Part shown: piece after piece, positions 8,585 through 15,966 of the stretch
How positions within the stretch are numbered: the stretch's first letter is position 1
Layout: every line of letters starts with the position of its first letter
Assembly: GCF_000601455.1 (NCBI RefSeq)
Contig: NZ_AZQP01000029.1
Span: forward strand, 1-36,845
DNA length: 36,845 nucleotides
From: Fervidicella metallireducens AeB
GTDB taxonomy: Bacteria > Bacillota > Clostridia > Clostridiales > Caloramatoraceae
Direction: 5' to 3'
Notes under the pieces: model-generated
What the model was told of the DNA's origin: nothing
Seen by the model: the letters and a program-made list of their open reading frames with translations, nothing else
Database searches by the model: none
Program-made: the position numbers and the translations under genes

Positions 8585-9757
8585 TTGAAGAGAAAAAGTA
8601 TTTTTTATTTAGCTATAGTAGTAATCCTTGTATTTGTAGGCATATTTGCATATGTTAAAACTTTAAACAATGCCAAGGCTGCAAAGGTAAAGGAACATAT
8701 AAGACTGGGTAATGATTATATTGCAAGAGAAAGATATCAAGAAGCGGAAAGAGAATTTCAGGAGGCTATAAAACTTCAGCCAAAGAATACAGAAGCAAGA
8801 ATAGGACTTTCAAAGGCATACTTTTATTCAGGAAGAACTGATGATGGTGAAAAAATATTACTGGAAGTTACAGAGATAGAGCCTGGAAAATCAGAACCCT
8901 ACATAGAGTTAGCTAAATGTTATTTAGATGTTGATATGTATGATAAGGCAGTTGAAACTTTAAAAAATGGCTATGAAAAAATCAAAAGTGAAGATATTAA
9001 AAAATTTCTTGATAATATAAAAATAAAACCAACAGCTCCTAAAACATCATTAGAACCAGAGTCATATGGTATCACACAAAATATAAAGTTATTTACTAAT
9101 GAAAGTGATGTTGTTATCTATTATACTACTGATGGAACTAAGCCAAATAAAAATTCAAAAAGATTTACAGCGCCAATATTTCTAGACTACGGGAAAACAG
9201 TGGTTAAAGCAATTGCAGTAAATAGACTTGGAGTGCCAAGTGAAGTGGCTGAATTTGAATATGTCATCGAAGCAACTCCCTTTTGTTTAACAGATTTCAA
9301 ATTCGCGGGAATCAGCCATGGGCAGACCCTTGACAAAGTTATAAAGGTATATGGAAATCCTATGAACAGAAGAGAAGAATATGATGCTGAATATGAAATG
9401 CATTTGTTAGATTTGGAGTACGATTTTGGAAAATTATCCTTTGTTAAGTTTAAAAATAATCAGCCATATAGGCTTTACACAATTGAATTAACAAGCAGTG
9501 CAAAGTTTGGTCCTAGGAATATTAAAGTTGGAGATAGTGATGAACTGATATTGAAAAGGTTTTTTACAGAAAATCCAAACCCAACAAGGGATTGCAAACT
9601 GTATGAATTTAATGAAAGAAATTATGCTGATTATAGAACTCAAGAAACAGGAAAGCTGGAATATTATCATTATGTCTTCGATTGGAATTATGCTCTAACC
9701 TTTGAGGTGGAAAATAATAGGATTAAGAAAATTAGATTCTTAGAGATGATTATCTAA
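8585..9757 (+). CDS. Membrane-anchored TPR protein with chitobiase/beta-hexosaminidase C-terminal-like domain
   Basis: This 390-residue protein starts with a basic patch and one membrane helix (about residues 5-25). TPR repeats follow at about residues 35-130 (GNDYIARERYQEAEREF, then AIKLQPKN). Next is a chitobiase C-terminal-type beta-sandwich (VIYYTTDGTKPN, residues 180-191). A C-terminal region of unknown family carries the GNPMNRREE and YTIELTSSA stretches. It probably faces the cell exterior as a scaffold. The TTG at 8585 is preferred over GTG at 8576 because AGGGGTG (8572-8578) is spaced six bases from it. Codons for the last 77 residues recur as a fragment at 10633-10866. The function is unknown. 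Confidence 0.7.
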   Translation: MKRKSIFYLAIVVILVFVGIFAYVKTLNNAKAAKVKEHIRLGNDYIARERYQEAEREFQEAIKLQPKNTEARIGLSKAYFYSGRTDDGEKILLEVTEIEPGKSEPYIELAKCYLDVDMYDKAVETLKNGYEKIKSEDIKKFLDNIKIKPTAPKTSLEPESYGITQNIKLFTNESDVVIYYTTDGTKPNKNSKRFTAPIFLDYGKTVVKAIAVNRLGVPSEVAEFEYVIEATPFCLTDFKFAGISHGQTLDKVIKVYGNPMNRREEYDAEYEMHLLDLEYDFGKLSFVKFKNNQPYRLYTIELTSSAKFGPRNIKVGDSDELILKRFFTENPNPTRDCKLYEFNERNYADYRTQETGKLEYYHYVFDWNYALTFEVENNRIKKIRFLEMII

Positions 9758-9758
9758 T

Positions 9759-9772
9759 GGGACATATATGAA
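9759..9772 (+). repeat. GGGACATATATGAA motif, copy 1
   Basis: The 14-base motif GGGACATATATGAA directly follows the stop of the TPR gene and recurs exactly at 10879-10892, upstream of the second RAYT. It may be part of the element's recognised end. Confidence 0.5.
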
Positions 9773-9791
9773 TTGTCATTTTTAAATGAAT

Positions 9792-9849
9792 AACATCTCG
9801 TTTTAAGGGAATGCTAACGATGAAAAGCAAAACTTTAAAGCGAGGTGTT
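9792..9849 (+). promoter_or_regulatory. Hairpin masking the ribosome site of RAYT copy 1
   Basis: AACATCTCGTTTTAA (9792-9806) pairs, with G-U pairs allowed, with TTAAAGCGAGGTGTT (9835-9849) over 15 bp, and G-U and G-C pairs can extend it inward. The Shine-Dalgarno GAGGTG (9842-9847) of the transposase is inside the stem. The loop holds a smaller TGCT/AGCA hairpin. The same stem precedes copy 2. Confidence 0.7.
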
Positions 9850-9855
9850 TTATTT

Positions 9856-10632
9856 ATGCCTAGAATTGCTAGACAAAAAACAAATGATGCCATTTTTCAT
9901 GTTATGGCAAGGAGTATCAGTGAAGTTGATTTGTTTAAGGATAACCAGGATAAGGCCTGTTACTTAGATTTAGTAAAGAAGTATCAAAAAACTTATGAAT
10001 TCAGAGTATATGGTTATTGCCTTATGGATAATCACCTTCATCTGATAATAGATGCTAATGGAGCAGATATATCAAGGATTATGCACAGCATAAACTTTTC
10101 CTATGCCCAATATTTTAATCACAGACACAAAAGACATGGACATCTTTTTTAGGACAGATTTAAAAGTAAGATGGTAAAGAGTGAAATATATCTTTATGCC
10201 CTGTCAGCCTATGTTCACAACAACCCATGTGATATAAAGGGATATGAAAACTGCCCGGAGAAATATGAGTTTTCAAGCCTTTCAATATATTTAGGCTTAA
10301 GACATGACCCCTATGAACTGGTTGAAGATGGTTTTATTATGAGCATGTTCAGCAAAAATCCCAAAATGGCAAGAGAAAGCTATATGAGATTGGTATATAA
10401 ATGCGGTGATAAGGTTTTTAAAGAGGAAGTTGAATTTTTAAATGAAGGAACAGAATACAGAAGCGGAAGAAAGATATTAGTTAGAAACATTAAAACTAAG
10501 GAGATATTAGAATTTATTGCTTCAAAGATGGGAATTGAAAAAATAAAGCTACACACAAAACACTGCAGGGATATAGTTAATGCCAAGGCTTTAGCTGTAC
10601 TTTTAATGCGAAGCCTATGTAACTTAAAATGC
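9856..10632 (+). pseudogene. RAYT (REP-associated tyrosine transposase), broken copy 1
   Basis: The reading matches the intact copy at 10976 over about 259 residues. It retains the Y1 transposase HxH metal motif (DNHLHLI) and the tyrosine region (YLYALSAYVHNNP). It is broken in two ways. An in-frame TAG stands at 10150-10152 where copy 2 has CAG. After Cys at 10630-10632 the frame runs straight into a second copy of the TPR protein's C-terminal codons, so the last 44 or so residues of the transposase are missing. The start at 9856 is chosen because GAGGTG lies eight bases upstream. Protein-level identity to copy 2 appears high, with numerous silent changes. Confidence 0.85.
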
Positions 10633-10866
10633 AAAGTGGGGGACGGTAAAGAAGTGATTCTGCAAAGATTCTATACTGAAAATCCAAATCCAACGAGAGA
10701 TGGAAAATTGTATGAATTTGATGCAAGAAACTATGGAGATTATAAAACTCAAGATGGTGGAAGGCATGAGTATTATCATTATGTTTTTGACTGGAATTAT
10801 GCCTTAACCTTTGAGGTTGAAAATAATAAAATAAAGAAAATAACTTTTCTAGAGATGATAATGTAA
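10633..10866 (+). pseudogene. Duplicated C-terminal fragment of the TPR protein gene
   Basis: This 234-base segment encodes 77 residues, then TAA, and aligns without gaps to codons 9524-9757 of the TPR gene. Roughly 60 of 77 residues are identical (for example the shared ENPNPTRD, then EYYHYVFDWNYALTFEVENN). It has no start of its own and is fused in frame to the truncated RAYT copy 1. It is either half of a tandem duplication or a fragment of a diverged paralogue brought in by recombination between RAYT copies. Confidence 0.8.
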
Positions 10867-10878
10867 TGGACATTTAGT

Positions 10879-10892
10879 GGGACATATATGAA
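10879..10892 (+). repeat. GGGACATATATGAA motif, copy 2
   Basis: An exact second copy of the 14-base motif at 9759. In both places it lies 13-33 bases past a TPR-tail stop codon or less, and before the RAYT leader hairpin. Copy 2 has about 12 extra bases between stop and motif. Confidence 0.5.
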
Positions 10893-10911
10893 CTGTGAAT
10901 TTTGAGAGAAT

Positions 10912-10969
10912 AACATCTCGTTTTAAGGGAATGCTAATTATTAAAAGCAAAACTTTAAAGCGAGGTGTT
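10912..10969 (+). promoter_or_regulatory. Hairpin masking the ribosome site of RAYT copy 2
   Basis: The same 15-bp arms seen before copy 1 occur at 10912-10926 and 10955-10969, again burying GAGGTG (10962-10967). The stems are identical between copies although the loop has changed (ACGATG to TTATTA region), which suggests that the arms are constrained. Confidence 0.7.
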
Positions 10970-10975
10970 TTATTT

Positions 10976-11887
10976 ATGCCAAGACTAGCAAGGCAGAAGA
11001 AAGAAGACGCCATTTTTCACGTAATGGCAAGGAGTATTAGCGAAGTTGATTTGTTTAAGGATAATGAGGATAAACTTCACTACTTATCCTTAGTTAAAAA
11101 ATATCAAAAAACCTATGAATTCAGAGTATATGGCTACTGCCTTATGGATAATCATCTACATCTTATAATAGATGCTAACGGAGCAGACATTTCAAGGATA
11201 ATGCACAGCATAAATTTCTCCTATGCACAATATTTTAACCACAGACATAAAAGACATGGACATCTATTCCAGGACAGATTTAAAAGCAAAATGGTAAAGA
11301 GTGAAATCTATCTTTATGCCTTATCGGCATATGTTCACAACAACCCATGTGATATAAAGGGATATGAAAACTGCCCAGAGAAATATGAGTTTTCAAGCCT
11401 TTCAATATATCTAGGCTTAAGACATGACCCCTATGAACTTGTTGATGACGGCTTTATTATGGGCATGTTCAGCAAAAATCCTAAAAAAGCCAGAGAAAGC
11501 TATATGAAATTAGTATATAAATGCTCTGATAAGGTTTTTAAAGAAGAAGTAGAGTTTTTAAATGAAGGAACAGAATACAGAAGTGAAAGAAAAATTTTAA
11601 TAAGAAACATTAAAACTAAAGAAATACTTGAATTTATTGCATCAAAACTTGGAATTAAAGAAATAAAACTCCATACAAAACACTGCAGAGAAATAGTTGA
11701 AGCAAAGGCACTAGCTGTACTTTTAATGAGAAGCCTTTGCAACTTAAAATGCAGTGAAATCTGCCGCGTCCTTGGAAACATAACTCAAAGCAGAGTTTCA
11801 GAGCTCAGCAGTATTGGGGTAAAACTTTTAGATGATGAGAAATATAAAAATATTACATATGAGTTTATGAAGGAATATGCTTGTTAA
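10976..11887 (+). CDS. RAYT, REP-associated tyrosine transposase (Y1_Tnp), intact copy 2
   Basis: This 303-residue single-strand DNA transposase is of the TnpA-REP type. Residues 1-130 form the Y1 domain, with the HUH metal motif at His60-Leu-His62 (DNHLHLI) and the likely catalytic tyrosine in AYVHNNP (Tyr119). The C-terminal third carries a helix-turn-helix-like region (CSEICRVLGNITQSRVSELS). Such proteins bind and nick hairpin REP sequences. The start at 10976 is preferred over the longer frame from 10895 because GAGGTG precedes it by eight bases and the first conserved residues are MPRLARQ. Translation is probably weak because the ribosome site is in a hairpin. Confidence 0.88.
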   Translation: MPRLARQKKEDAIFHVMARSISEVDLFKDNEDKLHYLSLVKKYQKTYEFRVYGYCLMDNHLHLIIDANGADISRIMHSINFSYAQYFNHRHKRHGHLFQDRFKSKMVKSEIYLYALSAYVHNNPCDIKGYENCPEKYEFSSLSIYLGLRHDPYELVDDGFIMGMFSKNPKKARESYMKLVYKCSDKVFKEEVEFLNEGTEYRSERKILIRNIKTKEILEFIASKLGIKEIKLHTKHCREIVEAKALAVLLMRSLCNLKCSEICRVLGNITQSRVSELSSIGVKLLDDEKYKNITYEFMKEYAC

Positions 11888-12060
11888 AAAAAATTAGTCC
11901 TCAATAATTTTAAAAAAGTTATAGGAATAATATTTGTTGTTTTCCAAAAAAAATGGACAAGCATACTTTGTAGACAAAAATTTTGCTAAAAAAACTTGTG
12001 TTATAAGGTTTTTTTATATTAAAAATTAGAAAAGGCTATGGGTTAAAAATTAATTCTAGA

Positions 12061-12111
12061 TGTCATACCTAATGACAGACAACAAGTATATGTCCCTATG
12101 ACTTTTGTCAT
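12061..12111. repeat. Paired hairpins around a GGGACATATACTTGTT-like sequence
   Basis: TGTCAT-N5-ATGACA (12061-12077) and ATGAC-TTTT-GTCAT (12098-12111) flank AACAAGTATATGTCCC (12081-12096). Its reverse complement begins GGGACATATA, like the motif before both RAYT copies. A related GGGACACATACTAAGTGTT is near 16977. Confidence 0.4.
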
Positions 12112-12142
12112 GGGGGAGAAGTGACTTTGTGTACTAATGAAG

Positions 12143-12171
12143 TTACTTACATTTTTATATAATGTAAGTAA
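12143..12171 (+). promoter_or_regulatory. Promoter with 10-bp inverted repeat (operator) for the ABC exporter
   Basis: TTACTTACAT (12143-12152) and ATGTAAGTAA (12162-12171) are perfect inverted arms separated by nine bases. The central part contains TATAAT (12158-12163), so a bound repressor would cover the -10 element. No good -35 is seen 17 bases upstream (TAATGA). The layout suits a TetR- or MarR-like regulator, not encoded next door. Confidence 0.6.
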
Positions 12172-12196
12172 GTAGAAAAAAATAAGAGGTGATTTT

Positions 12197-13132
12197 ATGA
12201 AGGTAGTGAAAATAGAGGGGTTAACAAAGAGATTTGGAGATTTAGTTGCTGTTGATAATGTTAAATTAGAAATTGAATCTGGGGAGATATATGGCCTATT
12301 AGGGCCTAATGGAGCTGGAAAGAGTACAATGATAAATATTATGTGTGGTCTGATACCAATGAATAAAGGCAGTGTGTCTATTTTAGGTTACAGTATTGAA
12401 AAACAGAATAAAGATGCAAAGAAAAATATTGGTATTGTTCCTCAGGATATTGCAATTTACGAGGATTTAACAGCATATGAAAATGTAAAGTTTTTTGCTT
12501 CTTTGTATGGTTTAAGAGGCAGTCTTTTACGGGAGAGGGTTTATGAAGCTCTAGAGTTTGTAGGATTAAAGGAAAATGCAAAAAGTTTCCCAAGTAAGTT
12601 TTCGGGAGGAATGAAGAGGAGACTTAATATAGCATGCGCAATAGCTCATAGGCCAAAGCTTATAATAATGGATGAGCCTACCGTTGGAATTGACCCACAG
12701 TCTAGAAATCATATTCTTCAATCAGTTAAGAAACTTAATTCAATGGGATGTACTGTGGTATATACAAGCCATTACATGGAGGAAGTAGAAGAGATTTGCT
12801 CAAGAATTTCAATAATTGATCATGGTAAGATAATTGCTGAGGGAACAAAGGAGGAGTTAAAATCGATTATAACTGATACCAATACTGTTTTGATTACAGT
12901 AAATTCAATTTCAACGGTGAAAGAGGAAGAATTAAAGAAGATCAAGGGTGTAAAAAGTGTGGAATTTGATGAAGACTTGGTGAAAGTAAACAGCATAAAG
13001 GAGATAAATAATCTTGATAAAATTATACTTTACTTCACAGAAAATGGTATATCCATAAGAAATATTGAAAGTACAACACCTGATTTGGAAACTGTATTTT
13101 TAACTCTAACTGGCAGAAAGCTCAGGGATTAG
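12197..13132 (+). CDS. ABC exporter ATP-binding subunit (ABC-2 type, DrrA-like)
   Basis: This 311-residue ATPase has Walker A GPNGAGKST at residues 36-44, Q-loop VPQD, signature FSGGMKRRL and Walker B LIIMDEPTVGIDP. It ends with the C-terminal extension typical of multidrug or antibiotic-exporter ATPases (DrrA/CcmA-like, region after about residue 220). It should power the two permeases encoded directly downstream. The ribosome site AAGAGGTGA precedes the start. Transcription probably begins at the palindromic promoter just upstream. Likely cargo is a drug, peptide or lipid-linked compound, and sequence does not decide. Confidence 0.92.
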   Translation: MKVVKIEGLTKRFGDLVAVDNVKLEIESGEIYGLLGPNGAGKSTMINIMCGLIPMNKGSVSILGYSIEKQNKDAKKNIGIVPQDIAIYEDLTAYENVKFFASLYGLRGSLLRERVYEALEFVGLKENAKSFPSKFSGGMKRRLNIACAIAHRPKLIIMDEPTVGIDPQSRNHILQSVKKLNSMGCTVVYTSHYMEEVEEICSRISIIDHGKIIAEGTKEELKSIITDTNTVLITVNSISTVKEEELKKIKGVKSVEFDEDLVKVNSIKEINNLDKIILYFTENGISIRNIESTTPDLETVFLTLTGRKLRD

Positions 13133-13147
13133 GGGGTAAAGGAAGTT

Positions 13148-14275
13148 ATGAATATAGTTAATATTTTTATTAAGGAGATAAAACAGAACATCAGAGATAA
13201 AAAAGCACTTACTATGATGATGCTGTTTCCCATGGTTTTGATATTGGTGCTTGGTTCAGCACTGGGTGGTGTATTTGATAAACAGCGTAGTATTGAAGAA
13301 ATCAATGTTTTATATATAAACAAGTCAAACAATCAGGTAGCTGAGGCTTTTAACTCTTTTTTAGATAAAGGAAAGGATATTGGAATAGTCTTTTATGAGG
13401 CAGAGAATGAGGAGAGTGCACTTGATTGTATAAGAGGAATTAAGGAGCAAAAGTATTCTTGTTATATAAAGGTTAGTAATGACAAAATTGAGGTTTACGA
13501 AAATAAAAGATTTAATCTCAATTCTAACATTGTCAGCACAATTTTAAGTGCATTTGTAGATAGATATAATCTTGTTGTTGAGATAGCTAAGGTAAATCCC
13601 TTTGCACTAAAGGATGTTGCTAAAAACAACTATGAAAGCTATGCAAAGGTTGTATCCTTAGATGGAGAAAGAAAACAAAGGGCAAAGGATTATTATGCTG
13701 TAACAATGACAACTCTTTTTACACTCTATGGTGCTCTATATGGTGCATGGGCGATGAAGTCAGAAAAAGTAATGAAAACTGGTGGCAGATTATTATCCAG
13801 TCCAATTGAAAGTCACGAAATATTTATTGGGAAATTGCTTGCTTCTGTGATTTTTACTTTTATTCAAATGACAATTCTGGTTTATTTCAGCAAATTTGTG
13901 GTTGGAGCATATTGGGGTGAAGCTATTGGAACAGTGCTTATGCTTATTTTATCTGAAACTATTATGTCAGTAAGCTTTGGCCTTGGTATGTCATTTATTA
14001 TAAAAAATCCAAATTCACTGCAGGGAATTTTAAACTCTATTATACCTTTTGTAGCTTTTTTAGGCGGTGCATATGTTCCAATTCAGCAATTAGATAATAG
14101 GGTATTAAATATTTTAGCTAATATTTCACCATTAAAATGGATAAATGATGCAGCATTTAAGGTTATTAATATAGGTGATTTCAGTCTGGTTTCAAAGGCA
14201 TTAATGATAAATCTAGGGTTTGCAGGTATATGTTTAATAACAGCTTCGGTTCTTTCAAGAAGGGAGGTTATGTAA
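13148..14275 (+). CDS. ABC-2 type permease, first subunit
   Basis: This 375-residue protein has an N-terminal membrane helix (about residues 20-42), a large extracytoplasmic domain to about residue 180 and then five to six membrane segments, which is the ABC2_membrane_3 layout. The family-like LLSSPIESHEIFIGKLL loop is visible before the second helix, and the C-terminal GGAYVPIQQLDN and ISPLKWINDA motifs are typical. It forms the transmembrane channel with the next gene product. Its TAA is immediately followed by the next ATG, so translation is coupled. Confidence 0.88.
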   Translation: MNIVNIFIKEIKQNIRDKKALTMMMLFPMVLILVLGSALGGVFDKQRSIEEINVLYINKSNNQVAEAFNSFLDKGKDIGIVFYEAENEESALDCIRGIKEQKYSCYIKVSNDKIEVYENKRFNLNSNIVSTILSAFVDRYNLVVEIAKVNPFALKDVAKNNYESYAKVVSLDGERKQRAKDYYAVTMTTLFTLYGALYGAWAMKSEKVMKTGGRLLSSPIESHEIFIGKLLASVIFTFIQMTILVYFSKFVVGAYWGEAIGTVLMLILSETIMSVSFGLGMSFIIKNPNSLQGILNSIIPFVAFLGGAYVPIQQLDNRVLNILANISPLKWINDAAFKVINIGDFSLVSKALMINLGFAGICLITASVLSRREVM

Positions 14276-15421
14276 ATGAAAAATGCACTGGTTATTGCCT
14301 TAAATATATTAAAAGTTACCTTTAGAAAAAAGAGCGGGATATTAATATATATTTTAGTTCCAGTAGCTTGTGTTTTAGTTTCGGCAGCTATGTACAGTAA
14401 TGTGGCTTCAAAGCCTTTATACATCGGTGTTGTGGATAAAGATAATACTGAGTTAAGCAGGGAGCTGATTACCTCAGTTGAGAAAAATAAAAAGTTTATT
14501 GTTAAGATAATAGATGAAGATGAGGTTAACAATATGGTAACCAGCAACAGGATTGACTGTTCTTTGATTATTCCAAAGGGATATGAACATGATGTGTTAA
14601 ATAAAGAATTAAAAGAAATTCAGATTAAATCTATTAAAGGTGAGGATATAACTCTTTGGATACAAAACTATTTAAATTTATATATCAGAAATATCATGGA
14701 CATTTCTAATGCTTCAAATGGAGACAGGGAAGTTTTTAATAAAATTTATTCTGGATATAAAAGTGATAATTTAAAGTTGGAGGTTAAGGAATTAGAGGAT
14801 TTTAGTGTTGGAAAGGGAATAGTAAGTCAAAGCATCGGTTTTTTTGTAATGTTTATTATGATTGGAGCTACAACCACTGCCAGTTTAATAGTTTCTGAAA
14901 AGAGAAACAGGACTTATTACAGGATTTGTTCCGCTCCTGTAAGTGATAAAATCTATCTTTTGGGAAATGTCTTTGCTAACTTTATTATTGTATTTATTCA
15001 AATTATTCTTGTAATAATTGTTATTACCAGGGTTTTAAAGATAAATACCTTTTTGCCTTTCCATCAATTGATGGTGATATTGGTATGCTTTGGTTTGGTA
15101 TCCATAGGTTTCGGTCTTTTACTTGTATCTTTTTCAGATTCTACCAGCCAGGTTAATAACTTGGGAAATCTTATAATAACACCAAGCTGCATGCTTTCAG
15201 GCTGTTTTTGGCCAATAAGCTTCATGCCGGAGATAATGAGGAAGTTTGCAAATTTTCTTCCACAAAAATGGACACTTGAGGCAATTGAAAAGCTTCAAAT
15301 GGGATATAAAATTGAAGATATACGATATCATATAATAGTCATATTATCATTTGCTCTAACCTTCTTTATGATCGCTGCCTTTAATTTTAACAGAAGAAGG
15401 GATACGAAAAATTTTGTGTAA
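14276..15421 (+). CDS. ABC-2 type permease, second subunit
   Basis: This 381-residue paralogue of the preceding permease has the same layout: N-terminal helix, extracytoplasmic domain, then a cluster of membrane helices. Motifs include YYRICSAPVSDKIYLLGN and the C-terminal GCFWPISFMPEIMRKFANFL with FLPQKWTLEAIEKL. The start lies directly after the preceding stop, behind GAGGTTATGTAA. The two permeases plus one ATPase suggest a heterodimeric exporter. No strong terminator is seen between this gene and the zinc-ribbon gene. Confidence 0.88.
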   Translation: MKNALVIALNILKVTFRKKSGILIYILVPVACVLVSAAMYSNVASKPLYIGVVDKDNTELSRELITSVEKNKKFIVKIIDEDEVNNMVTSNRIDCSLIIPKGYEHDVLNKELKEIQIKSIKGEDITLWIQNYLNLYIRNIMDISNASNGDREVFNKIYSGYKSDNLKLEVKELEDFSVGKGIVSQSIGFFVMFIMIGATTTASLIVSEKRNRTYYRICSAPVSDKIYLLGNVFANFIIVFIQIILVIIVITRVLKINTFLPFHQLMVILVCFGLVSIGFGLLLVSFSDSTSQVNNLGNLIITPSCMLSGCFWPISFMPEIMRKFANFLPQKWTLEAIEKLQMGYKIEDIRYHIIVILSFALTFFMIAAFNFNRRRDTKNFV

Positions 15422-15562
15422 TTAAAAAAGGATATTTAAAAAGGGTGAAGAATAATATTAATATGGCAATTTTTGGTTAACATTTGCATTTTTCAATCTG
15501 TCTATGAGGTTAATATCAGAGTTTATACGATGCCTGCTAAATAATTTCAGGAGGTTAGTCCT

Positions 15563-15808
15563 ATGAATAAACTTTTTTATTGTAAAGATTGTTTGAGAGT
15601 AGTCAGAGAAGATGGTGTTTGTACACATTGCAATGGCCAAAATTTAAAGGAATTAGTAGTTGGTGCACCTGTTAATATCCTTGGCAGCAAATTAAAGGGC
15701 AAGGTACTGAAGATTAAGGATGGAGTCGCAAGAATACTGATTACAGATGAGACTAAAAATAAATATATTAAAGAATTTGATGCAGATAAATTGAAGAAGG
15801 TAATTTAA
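15563..15808 (+). CDS. Small zinc-ribbon protein
   Basis: This 81-residue protein has two CxxC pairs (Cys7/Cys10 and Cys20/Cys23) forming a short zinc ribbon. A beta-rich C-terminal half follows (VNILGSKLKGKVLKIKDGVA), resembling a small barrel. It starts behind AGGAGGTTAG. It is probably a conserved clostridial hypothetical. A nucleic-acid or protein-binding role is possible but not shown. It may be expressed apart from the ABC genes because 141 bases separate them. Confidence 0.65.
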   Translation: MNKLFYCKDCLRVVREDGVCTHCNGQNLKELVVGAPVNILGSKLKGKVLKIKDGVARILITDETKNKYIKEFDADKLKKVI

Positions 15809-15913
15809 GAAGGCACAAAATTAAAAGATGAAAATAAGACTTACCAGGATCTGCAACATAAACCCTTTACAGTTATCTCATATCCTTCTTGTAATCTTTG
15901 TGTAAGAATAATA

Positions 15914-15963
15914 AATGACAACAACTAACAGATTTTAATGCTGTCAGGTTGTTGTCATTTTAT
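15914..15963. terminator. Bidirectional terminator between the zinc-ribbon gene and pdaA
   Basis: AATGACAACAAC (15914-15925) pairs with GTTGTTGTCATT (about 15948-15959). An inner TAACAG/CTGTCAG stem adds length. T-rich flanks are present on both strands, and both convergent genes end here. Confidence 0.75.
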
Positions 15964-15966
15964 GTC

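Larger units (their letters stand above)
11888..12196 (+). other. 309-base intergenic region without a gene
   Basis: No ORF is supported. The region holds an A/T-rich candidate terminator (AAAAAACTT / AAGGTTTTTT, about 11989-12017) after RAYT copy 2, two small hairpins (12061-12077 and 12098-12111) enclosing an AACAAGTATATGTCCC stretch, and the promoter/operator of the ABC exporter at 12143-12171. Confidence 0.6.

Noticed and set aside
10150-10152. Possible readthrough of TAG in RAYT copy 1
   Set aside because: Copy 2 has CAG at the site, and the copy 1 gene is also truncated by a fusion, so plain inactivation is simpler.
10636-10645. GGGGGACGGT at the RAYT/TPR-tail join, resembling the repeats at 2623
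   Set aside because: It aligns as codons for Val-Gly-Asp-Gly in the duplicated TPR tail, so coding sequence explains it.
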